From positions 1 through 64,000 of the forward strand of contig VZSE01010763.1 of the NCBI GenBank assembly GCA_013398275.1: DNA of 64,000 nt, written 5' to 3'. Of the stretch, positions 62,101 through 64,000 are shown piece by piece. A model generated the notes under the pieces. That model was not told where the DNA came from. It did not search any database and saw nothing but the letters and a program-made list of their open reading frames with translations. The stretch's first letter is position 1. Every line of letters begins with the position of its first letter. Source of the DNA: Promerops cafer (Eukaryota; Chordata; Aves; Passeriformes; Nectariniidae). The translations under genes were made by a program, and so were the position numbers.

Positions 62101-64000
62101 TATTGGAAGCACAGTAACAAAAAAATAGCTTTTAGCTAGGAGTGCACAGAATTTCTGATAATTTTTCAGGTGAGGAATAAAAAATATTTTAGCGCACATG
62201 ATTTTTCACAGTGGCAAGAAATAAACCCAGGTTTTCAAAATTCATTCAGCTTCTTGAGCAATTCTTCCATTTTACAGCCTGCTGCCAAAACCCAAACTTC
62301 TAATTTCTGTGTTTGGTAAGACAAGAAGGCTGCGCATAAAAACTCTCTACATATCCCTAACTGATCCCCAGAACACTGTTCATGCCACAGAATGTTACAT
62401 GCTCCTATGTAAAGCACTGTCTCTTGAAGGCTTCATGAAAATAAGTTTTGTGGGCTGTAGCCCAGAGACAGAGGTCTTCCTACCTGGAAAAAAAGAATCA
62501 CTGACTTTCTGTTCTGCTTCTAGGACTTCCTGCATGTCCACTAATTACTTAACTGTGCATGTGCCTAGTCTTTTCTTAAACTATTTTAGTTACTGTATGT
62601 AGTTACTTCCGTGATTTTGCATTATCTCTTTTTAAGCATGGAAACCCAAAGTGGACGTAGCAATTTCTGACTGGTACCCCAGTACTAAAAACTTGACTAT
62701 ATGAGCTACAGGACAGCATTAGCAAATAGATTTACTTATCCAACACAATCGCTAGATCACTTGCAAAATCACCATGCCCCACGGGATACATGCTGATCTG
62801 AAAGATTTGGTTTAAAGCTCTTGTTTCCAAGTCCACAGTCAGTTTGGTGGTACTAAACCCAGCAAATTGCACTGGTGATATTTTGACTGAGTTCTGGTTT
62901 ATCAGATTTTCCTAATTCGGGCTCTGTAGCAAATTCCTCACACCTCAACAGTCATGAATGGATTCATAACGTACACTGGAATAATAAGGGTAGGGGGAAA
63001 GTGTCTAGGAACAATACATGAGAGAGGTCAGAGGTGTTCTAGCAGCATCTGGAGATTTCAGAGGACAATAAATATTAGCAGTGAATCCTTCTCCTCTCCT
63101 AACTTGGCTATCTCTCATGATGCAAGCCGTGTCATCTTCTCTGGGATTCTCAAGCCAACCTCTTCCTCATCTCACCTGCCTTATACATTCACACCACTCT
63201 CCCTCTCTGCCTGCACCAAGAACATCCCATGCTTATTCTTCTGCCTCTGCTAGATTTCTGCCATAGCAGTGGGCTTGTCTTGTGTTAAAGAGCTGTTGTA
63301 AATATTGCATTGATTTTTTTTTTTTTTGTTCGGGGTAAATAAAGACTTAAAAGTCATAAAACAGGTTCAGTCCTGGTTAAAGAAAAAAAAAAAATCCAAC
63401 TTTAAGTCAATTTTTTACTTTAGTTTCAATTTTATTTTAAAACACGTTTTGCTTTAATAGATTCCTATTATCTGTATATAGATCATAATGTTTTTAGTGT
63501 TATTTACAGGTCTGTCAATATTTGTGTCAACAACACATTTCAACATAAGTTATTCAGAATCTACTTCCAGATTACCAGCAGCAGTATTGAGCAGGAAAAA
63601 GCACAAAGTCACGATAAAACTCTACTATAACAGGTACTTTTGAAGACCTGTCATCTGATCAGCCCTTAGCCATTTCATGTATGTTTATTAGAATTCTCTG
63701 TAATACTAAGTCAAAGGTATTACAAAAGTCTAAAAAGTATCACCTTTTACTGTTCCATTTATTAACTCAAATTCTAATAACCTTGGAAATGAGCACTAAT
63801 GCTTTTTCAGTAGAATTAACTTCACCTTCATTCTTTAGTTTTTTATTGCTGAATTCTACATAGCTTTTTTCTTCATCATTTTGACTCAAATCAATGTTTA
63901 ACTTACTCATTTATAACTACATTATAATTAGATGCTGAAAGCTTTCTCCCTGGCAAACATACCAGAAAAGATTTTTGGTTTGAAGCATTTGCAACTGAAA
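59131..64000. other. Unique AT-rich non-coding sequence, no gene seen
   Basis: Only short overlapping open frames (99 codons or fewer). Homopolymer tracts occur at about 63313-63327 (T) and 63384-63395 (A). The TTCGGGGTAAATAAAGAC phrase at about 63328 carries an AATAAA word, but no transcript body is recognisable upstream. Confidence 0.55.

Noticed and set aside
1..64000. CRISPR arrays, operons, ribosome binding sites or phage-like systems
   Set aside because: Composition, CR1 LINEs, a retroviral LTR and microsatellites indicate a bird nuclear genome. No regularly spaced repeats with unique spacers and no bacterial gene layout are present.

Overview
This window reads as non-coding nuclear DNA from a bird. 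Three pieces of evidence support this. (1) CR1 non-LTR retrotransposon copies of the avian type are present: one retains reverse-transcriptase motifs and the terminal ATTCTATG repeat, and two are 3'-end fragments. (2) There is a solo retroviral LTR of a type common in birds. (3) The background is AT-rich and CpG-poor, with microsatellites and many short ORFs in all frames but no convincing exon chain. I cannot name the species. The sequence fits an intergenic region or a very large intron. No host protein-coding gene, tRNA, rRNA or CRISPR array can be supported.

Layout. 1-1.1 kb: two diverged copies of a ~130-150 bp repeat about 0.57 kb apart, then a TA-rich simple repeat. 1.1-21.9 kb: mostly unique sequence with a perfect 39-bp tandem duplication (3.95 kb), a ~0.6 kb pyrimidine-rich block, a GGAT microsatellite (4.95 kb), a small CpG cluster (11.3 kb), and short palindromes. 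21.9-22.2 kb: an old CR1 remnant. 26.7-26.9 kb: a TTCC microsatellite of about 46 uninterrupted units. 29.0-29.8 kb: the best-preserved CR1 copy, 5'-truncated, frameshifted, internally deleted and mutated in its catalytic box. 36.5-37.1 kb: a solo LTR in minus orientation with its target-site duplication still visible. 37.4-37.8 and 48.7-49.1 kb: CR1 3'-end fragments. 49.5-49.9 kb: a CpG-enriched patch with an open minus-strand frame. 57.1-57.8 kb: the longest open frame in the window, of unknown coding status. 58.3-59.1 kb: a second, much older CR1 layer that still reads as reverse transcriptase for about 35 codons.

The retroelements do not form a working system: all are truncated, solo or disabled. 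I found no evidence of a novel multi-gene system. The items most worth checking are the two open frames, the CpG patches, the unidentified repeat at the left edge, the hairpin-like inverted repeat at 45.5 kb and several CpG-containing perfect palindromes in otherwise CpG-poor DNA.
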